Assembly (NCBI RefSeq): GCF_904849725.1
Contig: NC_058524.1
Coordinates: forward strand, 553,787,763 to 553,851,762
Reading direction: 5' to 3'
From: Hordeum vulgare subsp. vulgare
Lineage: Eukaryota > Streptophyta > Magnoliopsida > Poales > Poaceae
Length of the DNA: 64,000 bases
Shown here: positions 1 to 13,700 of the stretch, one piece after another
Position numbering within the stretch: the stretch's first letter is position 1
Layout of the letters: each line of letters opens with the position of its first letter
The notes under the pieces: generated by a model
Told to the model about the DNA's origin: nothing
Databases searched by the model: none
What the model saw: only the letters and a program-made list of their open reading frames with translations
Position numbers and translations under genes: made by a program

Positions 1-2692
1 ATACGTGATTCTATCGCCTTATGCCTAGCTAAGGGCGTTAAACAACATCGCTTCTTGGGAGGCAACCCAATGAATTTATTTCTTTTTCTTTCTATTTTGT
101 TGTGTCCACACTATTATAATTCTATTATGATTGTGTATTTTGTGTTTCTTTTTGTGTTTGAGCCAAGCAAAACCTTTATGACTAGTCTTGGTAATGGTTG
201 TTTGATCCTACTAGGAAAAGACAAAACAAATTCGCTCACGAGATGATTTTTCATTTTTATTCAGAAAGAGGTTTTGAGTTGATTATTTTTTCTGCAGGTT
301 GATATGCCTTTTGCCCCAGACATTCGTAATTTTGCAGAATTTTTGAGGTAACAAAAGTATATGAAGTATACAGATTGCTACAGACTGGTCTGTTTTTGAC
401 AGATTCTGTTTTTGTTGAGTTAGTTGCTTGTTTTGATGAAACTATGGATAGTATCGGGGGGTACTAGACATAAAAAAGTGATAATACAGTAGGCCAACAC
501 CAATATAAATAGAAATCAAGATTGCTATAGTACCTAAAGTGGTGGTAGTTTTTTTTCTTCTGCTAATGTTATCACGAGTTTCTGTTTAAGTTTTGTGTTG
601 TGAAGTTTTCATGTTTTGGGTGATGTTCTCATGGACAAACAGAAAAGGAGTGGAAAGGACTCAATCTTGGGTATGCCGAGGGCGCCCCAAGCCAAATTCA
701 AGGACACCAAAAAGCCTAAGCTTGGGGATGCCCCGGGAAGGCATCCCCTCTTTCGTCTTCAATGCATCGGTAACATTACTTCGAGCTCTATTTTTATTCA
801 CCACATGATATGTGTTTTGCTTGGAGCGTCTTGTATCTTAGGAGTCTTTTATTTTTGTTGTGTCACAATCATCCTTGCTGCACACCTTTAGAGAGAGACA
901 GGCACTCATCATGATTTTGATAGAATGCTCATAGTGCTTCACTTATATCTTTTGAGCTAGATAATTTTGGTCTTTGTGCTTCACTTGGATCTTTTAGAGC
1001 ACGGCGGTGCGTGACTTGGTAGTTCGCTTATGCTATGAAAGTAGTACCAAAGGTGATAGGTACCCAAATAGGATAAAAAAACCTCCATCTTCATGTGCAT
1101 TGAGTAGAAAGAGAAGTCTTGATTCCTCTCAATTAGTTTTGAGACGTGGATTTGGTAATATTAAGAGCTATGTTAGTAGGGTGTTGTGAATCTAGAAATA
1201 CTTGTGTTGATGTTAGTGATTCCCGTAGCATGCACGTATGGTGAACCACTATGTTAGGAAGTCGGAGCATAATTGATCTATTGATTGTCATCCTTTTTGT
1301 TGAGGTATGGATCGCACGATGGTTAACACCTACCAACCCTTCCCCTAGGAGTATGCGTTTAGCACTTTGTTTTGATTACTAATAAAAACTTTCGCAACAA
1401 GTATGTGAGTTCTTCATGACTAATGTGAGTCCATGGTATACATGCACTTTCACCTTCCACCATTGCTAACCTCTCTAGTGTCGCGCAATTTTCACCGGTA
1501 CATAAATCCACCATATGCCGTCCTCAAAACAACCACCATACCTACCTACTATGGCATTTTCATAGCCATTCCGAGATATATTGCCACGCAACTCCCACCG
1601 TTCCGTCTCATGACTTGTGCCGTCACTCTCATATTGCCATTGCATGATCGTAAGATAGCTAGCGAGATGTTTCAACGTCATACGCCAAGCTAGATCGTTG
1701 CACATCCCGGTACATTGTCGGAGGCATTTCCTATAGAGTCATTTCTAAGCTTTGAGCTGTGAGTAAATAAAAGTGTGATGATCATCATTATTAGAGCATT
1801 GTCCCATGTGAGGAAATAAAAAAAGAGGCCAAAGATCCCAAATAAAAAAAGAGAAAAAAGAGAGGCCTAAGAGCCCAAATAAAAAATATATAAAAAGAGA
1901 GAAAAAGAGAGACGGGACAATGGTACTATCTTTTTCCACACTTGTGCTTCGTAATAGCACCACGTTCTTCATGTTTGAGAGCCTCTTGTTTCGTCACTAC
2001 CATATGCTAGTGGGAATCTTCATTATATAACTTGGCTTATATATTCCAATGATGGGCTTCCTCAAATTGCCCTAGGTCTTCGTGAGCAAGCAAGTTGGAT
2101 ACACACCCACTAGTTCTCCTTTTGAGCTTTCACATACTTATAGCTCTAGTGCATCCTTTGTATGGCAATCCCTACTCATTCACATTGATATCTATTAATG
2201 GGCATCTCTATAGCCCTTTGATATGCCGAGTCAATGTGACCATCTCCTCCTTTTTGTCTCCCAACCACCACCACACTCTATTCCACCTATAGTGCTATAT
2301 CCATGGCTCACGCTCATGTATTGCGTGATAGTTATAAAAAGTTTGAGAAAGTAAGAGTGCGAAAACAATTACTTGGCCAATACCGGGGTTGTGCATGATT
2401 CACATTAGTTGTGTCAGGATGATGGAGCATAGCCAAAATATATGATTTTGTATGGATAAGTTTCGTTGGCCTTGTTATTTTGAAAGTTCATGATTACCTT
2501 GCTAGTTTGCTTGAAGTATTATTGTTTTCATGTCAATAGCAAACTATTGTTTTGAATCTTATGGATCTGGACATTCATGTCACACGAAATAAGTTGCAAA
2601 GGACAACTATGCTAGGTAGCAATCCACATCAAAAATTCAGTATTTATCACCTCCCTACTCGAGGACGAGGAGGAGTTAAGCTTTTGGATGCT
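1..2692 (+). mobile_element. Gypsy (Athila-like, non-autonomous) copy A, 3' internal region
   Basis: This is the 3' internal, non-coding part of a Gypsy retrotransposon whose 5' part lies outside the window. It aligns by eye, segment after segment, with the internal region of the complete copy at 15654-22382: the GGGCGTTAAACAA block near 35 matches the block near 18270, and the GGAAGGCATCCCCTC block near 737 matches the one near 18970. It ends at the polypurine tract GAGGAGTTAAGC just before the LTR at 2693. I see no gag or pol reading frame. Small frames inside are chance. Confidence 0.75.
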
Positions 2693-3897
2693 TGATACGT
2701 CTCCAAAGTATCTATAATTTTTGATGGTTTCATGCTATTATCTTGTCAAGCTTTGGATGTTTTGTATGCCTTTTATATTTCTTTTGAGACTAACTTATTA
2801 ACTCAGTGCCACTTCCTGTTTTTCCCATGTTTTTTACCCCTTTCAGAGGACGATTTTAAACGGAGTCCAAACGGAACGAAACTGCCAAATAGATTTTTTC
2901 CGAAAGAGAAAAAGATCGGGAAGCCTGAGAATCAGGGCAGGGGGCCACCAGGGACCCCACAAGCCCCCTAGCCGCAGGCAGGGGTCCTGCGCCTCCCAGG
3001 CTTGTGGGCTCCCTGGGCCACCTCTGCCCTAGGTCTTTCGCCTATAAATTCCCTAAAATCCTAGAAAAAAATCAGGAGATCATCGAAAGTACTTTTCCGT
3101 CGCCGCAAGCTTTTGCATCCGCAAGATACCATCTGGGGCACGTTCTGGTGCCCTGCCGGAGGGGGGACTCGTATACGGAGGGCTTCTTGCAATGGGAGAA
3201 GTGCTTGGTTTTGGGGTTCATACCGTGCGGTGACCTCACCCAGTGATAGAAGGGGTAGCGAGGCACACATCGTGTTGTTGCCATCAAGGGTAAAAAGATG
3301 GGGTTTTCATCATTGGTTTGAGTTTATCCCTCTACATCATGTCATCTTGCTTAAGGTGTTACTCTGTTCATCATGAACTCAATACACTAGATGCAGGCTG
3401 GATAGCGGTCGATGTGTGGAGTAATAGTAGTAGATGCAGAAAGTATCGGTCTACTTGTCTCGGACGTGATGCCTATATGTATGATCATTGCCTTAGATAT
3501 CGTCATGACTTTGCGCGGTTCTATCAATTGCTCGACAGTAATTTTTTCACCCACCGTAATATTTTCTATTTTGAGACAAGCCTCTAGTGAACACTATGGC
3601 CCCCGGGTCTACTCCACACCATATTTTCAGCCTTACACTTTTTCTTCGTTGCACTTTCCGCCTTCAGATCTCACTTTGCAATCTATCTTGAAGGGATTGA
3701 CAACCCCTTTATAGCGTTGGGTGCAAGCTCTTTTGTGTTTGTGCAGGTACTCTGGACTTGACGAGATTTTCCTACTGGATTGATACCTTGGTTCTCAAAC
3801 TGAGGGAAATACTTACTGCTCCTGTGTTGCATCGCCCTTTCCTCTCCAAGGGAAAAAGCAATGCAAGCTCAAGAGACGACATAAGATTTCTGTCGCC
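2693..3897 (+). repeat. 3' LTR of Gypsy copy A, internally deleted
   Basis: The repeat starts TGATACGTCTC, like the LTRs at 15654 and 20779, and follows their order of blocks: CCTATAAATTCCC promoter-like box near 3041, the GGGAGAAGTGCTTGG block near 3193, and the CTCAAACTGAGGGAAATAC block near 3795. About 280 bp present in the other copies, after GGAGGGCTTCT, is missing at about 3185, so this LTR carries an internal deletion. The 3' end is eroded and no target-site duplication is visible. Confidence 0.7.
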
Positions 3898-3904
3898 GTA
3901 GCAC

Positions 3905-4203
3905 CCCCCAGGCCGCGGCTAGGGGCTTGTGGCCTCCCCCTAAGCCCTTTTACTTGGTTCTCAAGTTCCCTGCGTATCTTCTGTTCCAGAAAAAAATCTT
4001 TCCGAAGGTTTTATTCCGTTTGGACTCCGTTTAATATTCTCCTCTGAAAAAGGTCAAAAACACGGAGAAAACTGGAACTGGCACTTGGCACTGAGTTAAT
4101 AAGTTAGTCCCAAAAAAGATATAAAATGCATACAAAACATCCAAAGTTTGACTAGATAATAGCATGGAACCATCAAAAATTATAGATACGTTGGAGACGT
4201 ATC
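3905..4203 (-). repeat. Inverted fragment of the same Gypsy LTR (5' end of LTR)
   Basis: Read on the minus strand from 4203 down, the sequence is the first 300 bp or so of the LTR seen at 2693 and 15654, including the outer GATACGTCTCCAACGTATC palindrome-like head and the ACTTATTAACTCAGTGCC block. It directly abuts the plus-strand LTR and so forms a head-to-tail inverted junction, probably from nested insertion and deletion. Confidence 0.7.
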
Positions 4204-4680
4204 GGCCACCATGTGGAAACCCTTCCCTTCCACAAGAGCATCTCGTAGCATAGAGGAAGATGAAATTTTGGATTTGATCTTCTGCAGCATGCAACTCGGT
4301 GAGACCGAGTTTGCAAAATTGGTTCCACCGATTTTCCTTTTAGGGTTCCTGAGAAGCAACTCAGTGAGACCGCGCAGATCTTTTTGGTCCCACCGAAACA
4401 GACTTTCAAGTTTCTGTTAAGCGAGTAAGCTTTCTCGGTGACTCTGAAAATGCCAACTCGATGCCACCGATTTCCATCGTGCTAAAGATCATACCCTAAG
4501 TTTCATACTTCAAATTTTGAATAATCCATCTGTGTTTTGTGATGCTCAACCCTTCTCCCTTTCCTATATCTACCTCACACGTTTGCTAGTTTGCTACTGA
4601 GTTTCTGCTTGTCTGCCAAGATGTTTGGATCAGAAGATAGCCAGAATGATTTCAGAGAGCTAAGTGTTGAGATGGACCCT
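4204..4680. other. Unassigned repeat-like segment between two LTR pieces
   Basis: No gene. The text has several short CTCGGTGAGACCGAG / GGTCCCACCGA type words near 4295-4440, a style I associate with the internal regions of some Triticeae Gypsy elements, but I cannot assign a family. It separates the inverted LTR fragment from the LTR of copy B. Confidence 0.4.
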
Positions 4681-7440
4681 GCAACTCTTGAGATTGCATT
4701 GGTTTTCCTTCCAAGAGGAAAGGGTGATGCAGCAAAGTAGATAAGTATTTCCCTCAGTTTGTTGAGAACCAAGGTATCAATCCAGTAGGAGGAACAAGCA
4801 AGGCCCCAATTGTAGTACCTACACAAATAATCAAACTCTTGCACCAAAAGCTAAAAAGGGTTGTCAATGTTGGAAATATGCCCTAGATGTAATAACAAAT
4901 TGGTTATTATTATATTCCCTTGTTCATGATAATCGTTTATTATCCATGCTAGAATTGTATTGATTGGAAACTCAAATACATGTGTGGATACATAGACAAC
5001 ACACTATCCCTAGTGCACCTCTAGTTGACTAGCTCGTTGATCAAAGATGGTCAAGGTTTCTTGGCCATAGACAAGTGTTGTCACTTTATAATGGGATCAC
5101 ATCATTAGGAGAACGATGTGATGGACAAGACCCAAACTATGAACGTAGCATATGATCGTGTGAGTTTATTGCTACTGTTTTCTGAATGTCAATGTTTCTA
5201 TTCTTATGACCATGAGATCATGCAACTCCCGGACACCGTAGGAATGCCTTGTTTGTATCAAACGTCGCAACATAACTGAGTGACTATAAAGGTGATCTAC
5301 ATGTATCTCCGAAGGTGTCTGTTGGGTTGGCATGGATCAAGACTGGGATTTGTCACTCCATATGGCGGAGATATCTCGGGGCCCACTCGGTAATACACCA
5401 TCACAACAAGCCTTCAAGCAATATGACTAAGGAGTTAGTCACGGGATCTTGTATTATGGAACGAGTAAAGAGACTTTCCGATAACGAGATTGAACTAGGT
5501 ATGGATATACCGACGATCGAATCTCGGGCAAGTAACATATCGAAGGACAAAGGGAACATCATACGAGATTAACTGAATCCTTGACATAGAGGTTCAACCG
5601 ATAGAAATCTTCATATAATATGTAGGAGCCAATATGGGCATCCAGGTCCCGCTATTGATTATTGACCAGAGAATGTCTCAGGTCATGTCTACATAGTTCT
5701 CGAACCCGCAGGGTCTGCACACTTAAGGTTGGGTGATGTTTCAGTATAGTTGAGTTATATGTGCTGGTGACCAAAGGTTGTTCAGAGTCCCGGATGAGAT
5801 CCTGGACGTCATGAGGAGCTCCGGAATGGTCAGGAGGTAAAGGTTGATATATAGGAAGTCATGTTTTGGTCACCGAAAATGTTTTGGGCTCATCGGTAGT
5901 GTACCGGGAGTGACGGGAGGGTACCGGGGGACCACCGGGAGGGGTGTGACGACCCAAAGGGTTCATGGGCTATGAGAGGAAGTAGAGAAGCCCCTAGTGG
6001 GCTTGCCAAAACCTCCCTTAAGGCCCATGCGGCTGGAGTGGAGGAATAAGGCAAAAAGCCAAAAGGTGGAAATAATTTCTAAATTAGGAAGGAGACCTAA
6101 TAGGATTCCACCTCCCTTGTGGGAGGTGGATTCCTCCCTTTTTGACTCAGCGGAACCTCTCCTTGGAGGAGAGGCTAAGGCAGCCTCCCCTCCTCTTCCT
6201 CCTATATATACTAGAGGTTTTAGAGGTGAGGGCTAACCCTAGTTGCCACGTGCTCCCTCTACTTATCTCTAGATCTATTTCTCCTCTAGTCTAGTTCAGC
6301 AGTGCTTAGGCGAAGCCCTGCAGGATTAGTTCACTACCACCACCACCACGCCACCGTGCTGGAGAACTCATCTATCTCTCTACCCCTCTTGCTGGATCAA
6401 CAAGGCGGTGATCTTCATCGAGATGTACGTGTGCTGAACGTGGAGGTGTCGTCCGTTTGGCACTAGATCGGGATGGATCGTGATGGGATCGCGGGACGGA
6501 TCATGATGAGATCGCGGGACGGGCTACGATTAGGATCACAAAGATGTTCCACTACATCAACCGCGTTATATGCGCTTCCGCTTAGAGATCTACAAGGGTA
6601 TGTAGATTCACTCTCCCCTCTCGTAGATGATCATCACCATGGATATGTATTACTTGTGCTTAGGAAATTTTTTGTTTGCCATGCAACGTTCCCCAACAGT
6701 CAATCCCTTCAGAGTTATTTGCAAGCATGAGATATGATAGAGATAGATATAAAATATTGTGGAAACAAAAGTAAATATATTGAAGAAAGATATTTTTGGT
6801 ATTTTTGGTTTATAGATCTGAAAGAATAATATGGAAAATAGACCCGGGGGCCATAGGTTTAACTAGAGGCTTCTCTCATAAAGGAAAATAATACGATGGG
6901 TGAAAAAATTACTGTCGAGCAATTGATAGAAAAGAGAATAATTATGAAGATATCCAAGGCAATGATTATGCATATAGGCATAGTGTCTGTGTCAAGTAGG
7001 CCGAAACGATTCTGCATGTAATACTATTACTCCATACATCGACCTACTCCTGCATGCATCTAGAGAATTAAGTTCATGAAGAACAGGGTAATATAATAAC
7101 CAGGGTTAGGAGACCTGCAGGGCACTCACAAGCCAGGTGGCGCGCCCTCCATGCTTGTGGCCTCCCGACAGGTGTCCTACCCCTACTCCAAGTCTTCTGG
7201 GTTTCTTATGGTCCAAGAAAAATCATTTCGGAGATTTTATTCCGTTTGGACTCCGTTTAATATTCCTTATCTAAAATACTCAAAAACATGGAAAAAACAG
7301 AAACTCGCACTAGGCTCTAGATTAATAGGTTAGTCCGAAAAAAAATATAAAACAACATATTAATGCATATAAAACATCCAAAACAGATAATATAATAAGA
7401 TGTAACAATTAAAAAATATAGATACGTTGGACACGTATCA
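4681..7440 (-). repeat. LTR of Gypsy copy B (minus strand), split by a Copia solo LTR
   Basis: On the minus strand the LTR begins at 7440 (TGATACGTGTCCAACG) and continues to about 4681, interrupted between 6703 and 4863 by the insertion at 4868-6698. Matching landmarks to the LTR at 15654 are the GACCCGGGG..ACTAG..GCTTCTCTC block near 6840 and the TTCCCTCAGTTTG..GAACCAAGGTATCAATCC block near 4750. Its middle portion is shortened. Confidence 0.7.
4868..6698 (+). mobile_element. Solo LTR, BARE1/Angela/WIS-like Copia
   Basis: A 1831-bp single LTR begins TGTTGGAAATATGCCCTAGA and ends CGTTCCCCAACA. It is flanked by a perfect 5-bp duplication GTCAA (4863-4867 and 6699-6703), so it is a solo LTR left by recombination between the two ends of a former full element. 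A TATA box (TATATATA) lies at about 6203 and the downstream CTACAAGGGTATGTAGAT block near 6591 is typical of this family. The reading frames inside are not genes. The assignment to BARE1/Angela/WIS is from recognised family sequence. Confidence 0.93.
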
Positions 7441-9905
7441 AGCATCCCCAAGCTTAATTCATGTTCGTCCTCGAGTAGGTAAATGATAAAAAACAGAATT
7501 TTTGATGTGGAATGCTACCTAACATATTTATCCATGTAATATTCTCTATTGTGGCATGAATATTCATATCCATAAGATTCAGAACAAAAGTCTAATATTG
7601 ACATAAAAACAATAATACTTCAAGCACACTAATAAGGCAATTGCTTCCTTTCAAAATAACATGGTCATAGAAACTTATCCCTACAAAATCTTATGGTCTT
7701 TCTATGCTCCATCTTCACCACACAAAGTATCTAAATCATCCACAACCCTGATAAAAATCAAGCAATTGTTTCACACTTTTTATGTTCTAAAACCTTTTCA
7801 ACTCTCACGCAATACATGAGCGTGAGCCATGGATATATCACTATAGGTGGAGTAGAGTATAGCGGAGGTTGCAAAAAAGGAAGAAGATAGTCTCACATCA
7901 ACTAGGAATATGAACGGGCTATGGAGATGCCCATCAATATATATCAATGTGAGTGAGTAGGGATTGCCATGCAACAAATGCACTAGAGCTATGAGTGTAT
8001 GAAAGCTCAAAAAGGAAACTAAGTGGTTGTGCAAAAGATGTAATTCCACTAGTTATATGTAAGTGATAAAATAGGAGACTCTTTGTGAAGAACATGGTGC
8101 TACTTTGAAGAACAAGCGTGGAAAAAGATAGAAGCATTGTCCCTTCTCTCTTTCTCTCATTTTTTCTTCTTTTTCCCCTTTTTTCTCTTTTTTGGTGGGC
8201 TTTTGCCTCTTTTATTTTTTGTAAAGTCCGGAGACTCATCCCAACTTGTGAGGGAATCGTAGCTTCCATCATCCTTTTCTCACACCGTACAGTGCTCTAA
8301 TAATGTAAATCATTACACTTTTCGTTACTTACAACTCAAAGATTACAACTCGATATCTAGAACAAAATATGACTTCATAAGCAATATGGAAGTGATGGTG
8401 CGTCTCATAAAAACGGGACGATGGTGTTGCATGGCAATATATCTCGGAATGTATACGAAAATGCCATAATAGGTAGATATGGTGGTTGTTTTGAGGAAAA
8501 TATATGGTGGCTGTTTTCAGAAAGGTGGGTTCAATGTACCGGCGAAAGTTGCGCGGTACTAGAGAGGCTAGCAAAGGTGGAAGGGTGAGAGTGCGTATAA
8601 TCCATGAACTCAACATTAGTCATAAAGAACTCACATACTTATTGCAAAATCCTATTAGTTATCGAAGCAAAGTATTAGACGCATGCTCCTAGGGGAAGGC
8701 TTGGTAGGAGTTAACCATCACGCGATCCCGACCTCCACACAAAGGTTGACAATCACTAAAAAAATCATGCTCCGACTTTATCACATAACGGTTCACCATA
8801 CGTGCATGGTATGGGAATCACAAGCTTTAACACAAGTATTTCTTCTAATTCACAATTACTTACTAGAATGACTTTCATATTACCATCTTTATATCTCAAA
8901 ACCAGATGCAAGGAATCAAACTTCTCATCGTATTCAATGCACTAATATGAATTTTTTATTATATCCCTCTTGGATGCACATTATATTAGGACTAAATTCA
9001 TAACCTAAACCAATTACCATGATGTTTAAAGAACTCTCAAAATAATATAAGTGAGGTACGAGAGTTTAATAATTTATATAAAATAAAACACCGCCGTTCT
9101 CTAAAAGATATAAGTGAAGCACTAGAGCAACATTGCCTATCTCAAAAGATATAACTGAAACACAAAGAGCATTCTAATAAATTCACGATTCAGCGTGTGT
9201 CTCTCTCTCAAAAGATGTGTGCATCAAGGATGATTTTGACAAACTAAAAAGTAAAGACACATATCATATAAGACGCTTCAAGAAAAACACATATCATGTG
9301 GTGAATAAAAATATAGCCTCAAGTAAATTTACCGATGGATTGAAGATAAAAGAGGGGAAGGCTTCCGGGGCATCCCCAAGCTTAGGTTCTTTGGTATCCT
9401 TGAATATGGCTTGGGGTGCCTTGGGCATCTCCAGGCTTAGTCTCTTGCCAATACTTATTCCGTAGTCCGTCAAATCATTATCCAAAACATGAATACTCAT
9501 TATTTAGGTACTCATTAATATGTCTTGGTGTGCCTTGGGCATCCCCAACTTAGGCTTTTTCCAATCCTCATTCTTTATCCAAAACACAAAACTCAAGAGA
9601 AAACTCATAACATCCGTTAGTATAAAAGAAATAAACCACTACTTTAGGTACTGTTGTGAACTCATTCTTTATTTATATTGATGTAATATTTACCGTATTC
9701 CAACTTCTTCATGGTTCATACTCCCGATACAACCCATAGATTCATCAAAATAAACAAACAACACAAAGAAAATAGAATCTGTCAAAAACAGAATAGTCTG
9801 TAGCAAACTATTTACTTCGAATACTTCTTTAACTCCAAAAGTTCTAAAAAATTACGACAATCTGGGGAATTTGTAAATCAATCTTGTGTAAAAAATTAAG
9901 ATCAA
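7441..9905 (-). mobile_element. Gypsy copy B internal region (minus strand)
   Basis: Reverse complement of the same internal region as copy A and the complete copy at 15654: it starts at the LTR boundary with a CCCCAAGCTTAATTC..CTCGAGTAGG block (polypurine tract region read backwards) and passes the GAGGGGAAGGCTTCCGGGG block near 9353. Similarity fades at about 9905, so the 5' part of this copy is missing. No coding region is recognised. Confidence 0.7.
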
Positions 9906-10096
9906 AAGCACGTTCCAATGAATTTACAAAATTCCTGGACGCATGGATATAAAAGCGCTCCATTGACCAAGTTGTGCGTAGGACGAAGATGTCCGCTCCA
10001 TAGAATTGCCCTTTAAATATGGAGGCTCGCGGTGGATATAAAAGCCCTCCATAAATTATGCAGTTAGAGGGCCTCGTGACATTTTTTGTTAGTAGA
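9906..10096. other. Non-coding flank left of the MULE
   Basis: No gene. It contains two direct copies of a GGATATAAAAGCNCTCCAT word (near 9946 and 10036). This and 24373-24667 should be the two halves of the sequence present before the MULE inserted, because the 9-bp duplication joins them. Confidence 0.4.
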
Positions 10097-10105
10097 CACA
10101 TTGAC

Positions 10106-10640
10106 CTTTTTTTCAAAACTACTACGTATTTTATAATAAATTTGAAAAGCATATGTGTATTTTTAAGAATGTCAAAACTAGCACCCCGTCAGCCTCTGGT
10201 GGGCCAACGGGGGACCTATCGGCTTGTGGGAGGCCGAAGTGGGCCTGTCGGCCTGCGGGTGGCCGAAGAGCCACCTGTCGGCCTGGGGTTGGGCGAAGAG
10301 GGACCGTCGGCCTCGAGGAGGCCTAAGAGCCCCTCGATAAGGCCGGCCGAGCCATCTTCCTCCTCATTTGCTGGTTCCTCTTCTCTCTCTCGTGTTTCTT
10401 CCCTCATTTTGCCCCCCTCCGATCTCCTCCATCCTCCACCCATTTTCCTATTCAATCCGCTGAATCAATAGATCCTACCCATCTCCACCGGCCTATGGTC
10501 TCATTTTGTGTGATGCGGTAGTTTTTTGTTTGTTTGGAGGAGCCATGGTGGGGTGGTGGAGGTGTGGATGGTGAGGTGAGGAGGTGGTGTGGTGCAGAGG
10601 AAGAAGAAGGTGGAGAGGAAGAAGAAGGGGATACACGCGT
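10106..10640 (+). repeat. MULE left terminal inverted repeat
   Basis: The repeat runs from CTTTTTTTCAAAACTACTAC inward. Its reverse complement is seen from 24363 down to about 23868, including the GTCAAAACTAGCACCCCGTC block, a GC-rich stretch of repeated TCGGCCT/GGCCGA words (10190-10350), a pyrimidine-rich stretch and the GGTGGTGGAGGTGTGGATGG block near 10552. The GC-rich inner part makes this end unlike the AT-rich outer 80 bp. Confidence 0.85.
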
Positions 10641-10767
10641 GGAAGGTACACTAATTTTTTACTGTACATTATTTTTAGTGTTGGTTTATTTAGTGTGCGT
10701 AGGTTTATTTTTGTATAAATTTATTCGTTGCGAATAATGACAAGCTCGCAATGTCTGAGAGGTGAAA

Positions 10768-13700
10768 ATGTCTGAATTTGTAAATTTGACTCTTTATTAC
10801 AGCCCTGGTAATGTTCTGTATAATGAGTTGGGGGTTGATCTTAGCGAGTTTCAAAAAGGCATGCTGACACTTTGAGAGCCGGACAGACTGGACATTAGGC
10901 AGTTGAAGCACTGGTTGACTACTAGTTTTGGGCCGGATCCTGAAGTCTGTTCCGTCAGTATTCATGCATTGTGGACCAAATCCTGTAAAAATGTCAAGTG
11001 GGAGTTGATGCCGATAGACAGGAGCCAACATTGGTTGTCCCTGTTAAGTCGTTCCAGAGACCGAAGAATCCAACGATATGTCCTAGTGCAACCAGTGGCG
11101 AAGGAGGAGAATTTCATACAACTCAACGTGGGGTATGAACCAGGACAGGGTAGTCATGTATCCGGGTCACAACCACCGGATGTGGATGCTAGCCAAGCCG
11201 AGAATGAGTTGTATTATGTGCCACACAATGTTAGTACTGGTCATGAGACTGGGAAGAGTATTCAGTCGATACTATTAGCTGGCTCTGGTGTTGCTGATGG
11301 GCATGAGGAAGGCGATGAAATGCAGAGGGTGATGTAGGAAGAGGACGAGGATGGGTTTGTGGAGGATCTGGATTCTGAAAATTCCGAGGATGAAGTGGAG
11401 GTACCGATTCCTTCCGGATGGGATAAGGACATAGCCCATGGCATTACTGTCAACAATGGCCATGAGACTCCATGACAATATAATCTGAACCAAGTCCAGA
11501 TCGGGGCTATGTTTGACACAAAGAAAAACTTGAAGTATGCGGTGATAAGGTGGGCTATGTCTACGCATAGGGTTTTCCATACACACATATCGACTCCAAA
11601 AAAATATATCGTGAATTGTGTTGAAACAAGTTGTCCTGCGAAGGTGCATGGGCACGTGCCGAAGTATAACATCTACTAGGTTGTCAGCAATGTGGTCCCA
11701 CATAATTGTGTGAGGAAAAATCTGTTGGTTCAGCATCCAAACCTGAGTTCAACTTGTTGGAATTATGCCCTAGAGGCAATAATAAATATAGTTATTGTAA
11801 TTCCTGTATCAAGATAACCGTTTATTATCCATGATATAATTGTATTGAATGAAGACTTATATACATGTGTGGATACATAGACAAAACACTGTCCCTAGCA
11901 AGCCTCTAGTTGGCTAGCCAGTTGATCAAAGATAGTCAGTGTCTTCTGATTATATACAAGGTGTTGTTGCTTGATAACTGGATCACGTCATTAGAAGAAT
12001 CACGTGATGGACTAGACCCAAACTAATAGACGTAGCATGTTGATCGTGTCATTTTGTTGCTACTGTTTTCTGCATGTCAAGTATTTGTTCCTATGACCAT
12101 GAGATCATATAACTCACTGACACCGGAGGAATGCTTTGTGTGTATCAAACGTCGCAATGTAACTGGGTGACTATGAAGATGCTCTACAGGTATCTCCGAA
12201 GGTGTTCGTTGAGTTAGTATGGATCGAGACTGGGATTTGTCACTCCGTGTGACGGAGAGGTATCTCGGGGCCCACTCGGTAATACAACATCACACACAAG
12301 CCTTGCAAGCAATGTGACTTAGTGTAAGTTGCGGGATCTTGTATTACGGAACGAGTAAAGATACTTGCCGGTAAACGAGATTGAAATAGGTATGCGGATA
12401 CTGACGATTGAATCTCGGGCAAGTAACATACCGAAGGACAAAGGGAATGACATACGGGATTATATGAATCCTTGGCACTGAGGTTCAAACGATAAGATCT
12501 TCTTAGAATATGTGGGATCCAATATGGGCATCCAGGTCCCGCTATTGGATATTGACCGAGGAATCACTCGGGTCATGTCTACATAGTTCTCGAACCCGCA
12601 GGGTCTGCACACTTAAGGTTCGACGTTGTTTTATGCGTATTTGAGTTATATGGTTGGTTACCGAATGTTGTTCGGAGTCCCGGATGAGATCACGGACGTC
12701 ACGAGGATTTCCGGAATGGTCCGGAAACGAAGATTGATATATAGGATGACCTCATTTGATTACCACAAGGTTTTCGGAGTTACCGGGAATGTACCGGGAA
12801 TGACGAATGGGTTCCGGGTGTTCACCGGGGGGGCAACCCACCCCGGGGAAGCCCATAGGCCTTGGGGGTGGCGCACCAGCCCTTGGTGGGCTGGTGGGAC
12901 AGCCCAAGAGGGCCCTATGCGCCAAGGATAGAATATCGAAGAGAAAGAAAAAAAAGGAGGTGGGAAAGGAGAGAAGGACTCCACTTTCCAATCCTAGTTG
13001 GACTAGGATTGGAGGAGGACTCCTCCTCCCCTTGGTGCGCAGCCCTTGGGGCTCCTTGAGCCTCTAGGCAAGCCTCCCCTCCCTCCTCCTATATATATGG
13101 AGCAATTAGGGCTGATTTGGGACAACTTTTCAAAGGCAGCCCGACCACATACCTCCACGGTTTTACCTCTAGATCGCGTTTTTGCGGAGCTGGGGCGGAG
13201 CCCTGCCGAGATCAGATCACCACCAACCTCCGGAGCGCCGTCACGCTGCCGGAGAACTCATCTACCTCTCCGTCTCTCTTGATGGATCAAGAAGGTCAAG
13301 ATCATCGTCGAGCTGTACGTGTGCTGAACGCGGAGGTGCCGTCCGTTCGGCACTAGATCGTGGGACGGATCGCGGGACGGTTCGTGGGACGGTTCGCGGG
13401 GCGGATCGAGGGACGTGAGGACGTTCCACTACATCAACCGCGTTCACTAACGCTTCTGCTGCGCGATCTACAAGGGTACGTAGATCGAAATCCCCTCTCG
13501 TAGATGAACATCACCATAGGTCTTCGTGTGCGTAGGAAAATTTTTGTTTCCCATGCGACGTTCCCCAACACAACTCTCATAGCGAAACTCATGTATACTG
13601 AGATAGTTGAGAAGAAAGATATGGAAACAAAACATATCCAGAAAGCAGTGAAGATCAGATGGAATTATGACATTCCATATGGGAAGGCTTGGAGAGCTAA

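Noticed and set aside
11262..11736. Minus-strand frames of 136 and 153 codons
   Set aside because: They are antisense to the MULE transposase N-terminal region, which has recognisable domain text.
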